The notes beneath the pieces are model-generated. The model was not told where the DNA came from, ran no database searches, and saw only the letters and a program-made list of their open reading frames with translations. The translations under genes and the position numbers were made by a program. A stretch of DNA of 64,000 nucleotides, from positions 9,131,544 through 9,195,543 of the forward strand of contig JARUPZ010000025.1 of the NCBI GenBank assembly GCA_031213475.1, written 5' to 3'. Within the stretch, counting starts at the first letter, position 1. Each line of letters begins with the position of its first letter. The DNA comes from Nereocystis luetkeana (taxonomy: Eukaryota > Sar > Phaeophyceae > Laminariales > Laminariaceae). Of this stretch, positions 63,461 through 64,000 are shown piece by piece.

Positions 63461-64000
63461 TTGGTGGTTCGTAGTTATGGGGTTGATTGGTAGTTCGCCG
63501 TTGGTGACTGCCTGGCGATTGGTGACTCGTGATTGGTTATTAGTGGTTAGACGTGTGAAATCAGAAGTTGGGTCATCGATTATTACAATGAATGTTTTTA
63601 ATTGTTTCGAGTATGTCGTGCCCTATTTTAGAAGTTGAGTTTAGTGGTAGGTGACTGGTGATTGCTGATTGCTGATTGTGCTTGGTTTGTTCGGGGGCGG
63701 GAGATTAGCATTCGGAGACTTCGTCTTGCTCGGCGTTTTGTTTGTTTGTTTGTTTGTTTGTTGTCTTTGATCCTCCTACAGTGAGTGGATCCAGGTAAAA
63801 CACTGCTGTACACCACGATATGCTATGTTCTATGCACGTTTCGTACCATTTAGCATACTATAGTTTTTCTATTCTGCTCGAGTCTACTCTACTCTGGTAT
63901 GATATTCTACTCTACTCTACTCTACTCTACTCCTGGTACTAATAGTGCACTGCCCTGCCCTACTCTACCCCACTCTACTATTTTGCTTTGAAGTAGAACT
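63455..64000. other. repeat tail, no gene
   Basis: GATTGGTG-type repeat to about 63700, (GTTT)n at 63738-63762 and a CTCTACTCTACTCTAC pentamer repeat at 63880-63980. No exon recognised. Confidence 0.6.

Noticed and set aside
62385..63700. CRISPR-like array from the regular GATTGGTG repeats
   Set aside because: Units are irregular and contiguous with no unique spacers, in a eukaryotic context.

Overview
This window looks like nuclear DNA of a eukaryote with spliceosomal introns (donors mostly GTGAG), low gene density and heavy repeat load. I saw no bacterial-type gene arrangement, no rRNA and no convincing functional tRNA. The repeat style (trinucleotide runs, long poly-G/poly-C runs, many small TIR elements, tRNA-derived SINEs) and a secreted-domain type that I associate with stramenopile algae suggest a stramenopile, perhaps a brown alga. 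That assignment is inference.

The main content is one large minus-strand gene assembled by eye from 39897 down to about 9393 (30.5 kb, 17 exons). Every splice junction keeps the reading frame. It encodes about 1521 residues: a signal peptide (exon 1), a short Cys-containing region (exons 2-4), a complete C-type-lectin-like domain split over exons 5-8, a Ser/Pro/Thr linker (exon 8), a small Gly/aromatic secreted domain (exons 9-11), Cys-rich and other ectodomain segments (exons 12-14), one transmembrane helix (exon 15) and a cytoplasmic tail of about 770 residues rich in Ser and Gly (exons 16-17). The architecture is that of a lectin-type cell-surface receptor. The ectodomain is well supported. 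The join to the tail crosses an 11.2-kb repeat-filled intron and rests on phase and composition only.

Near the right edge, plus-strand exons at 60404-60536 and 62302-62378 join in phase into most of a lamin-tail (LTD) domain; that gene continues past the window. Weaker candidate exons lie at 46961-47103, 48190-48412, 55396-55506 and 55829-56011.

The rest is repeats: about 14 copies of a ~95-bp palindromic MITE (TTAACCCTTTTAG ends), about 8 copies of a ~110-bp palindromic MITE (TTACGGGGGACC ends), about 13 copies of a short retroposon ending in GAGTAC plus poly-C, 3'-truncated LINE pieces with a similar poly-C end, a broken LINE reverse transcriptase interrupted by a tRNA-derived SINE (56.9-58.7 kb), a ~830-bp TIR transposon carrying exon-like sequence (43.7-44.5 kb), and many minisatellites. 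Several repeats sit in introns of the receptor gene; one minisatellite amplifies an exon/intron boundary, and a decayed copy of a lectin exon lies in intron 6.
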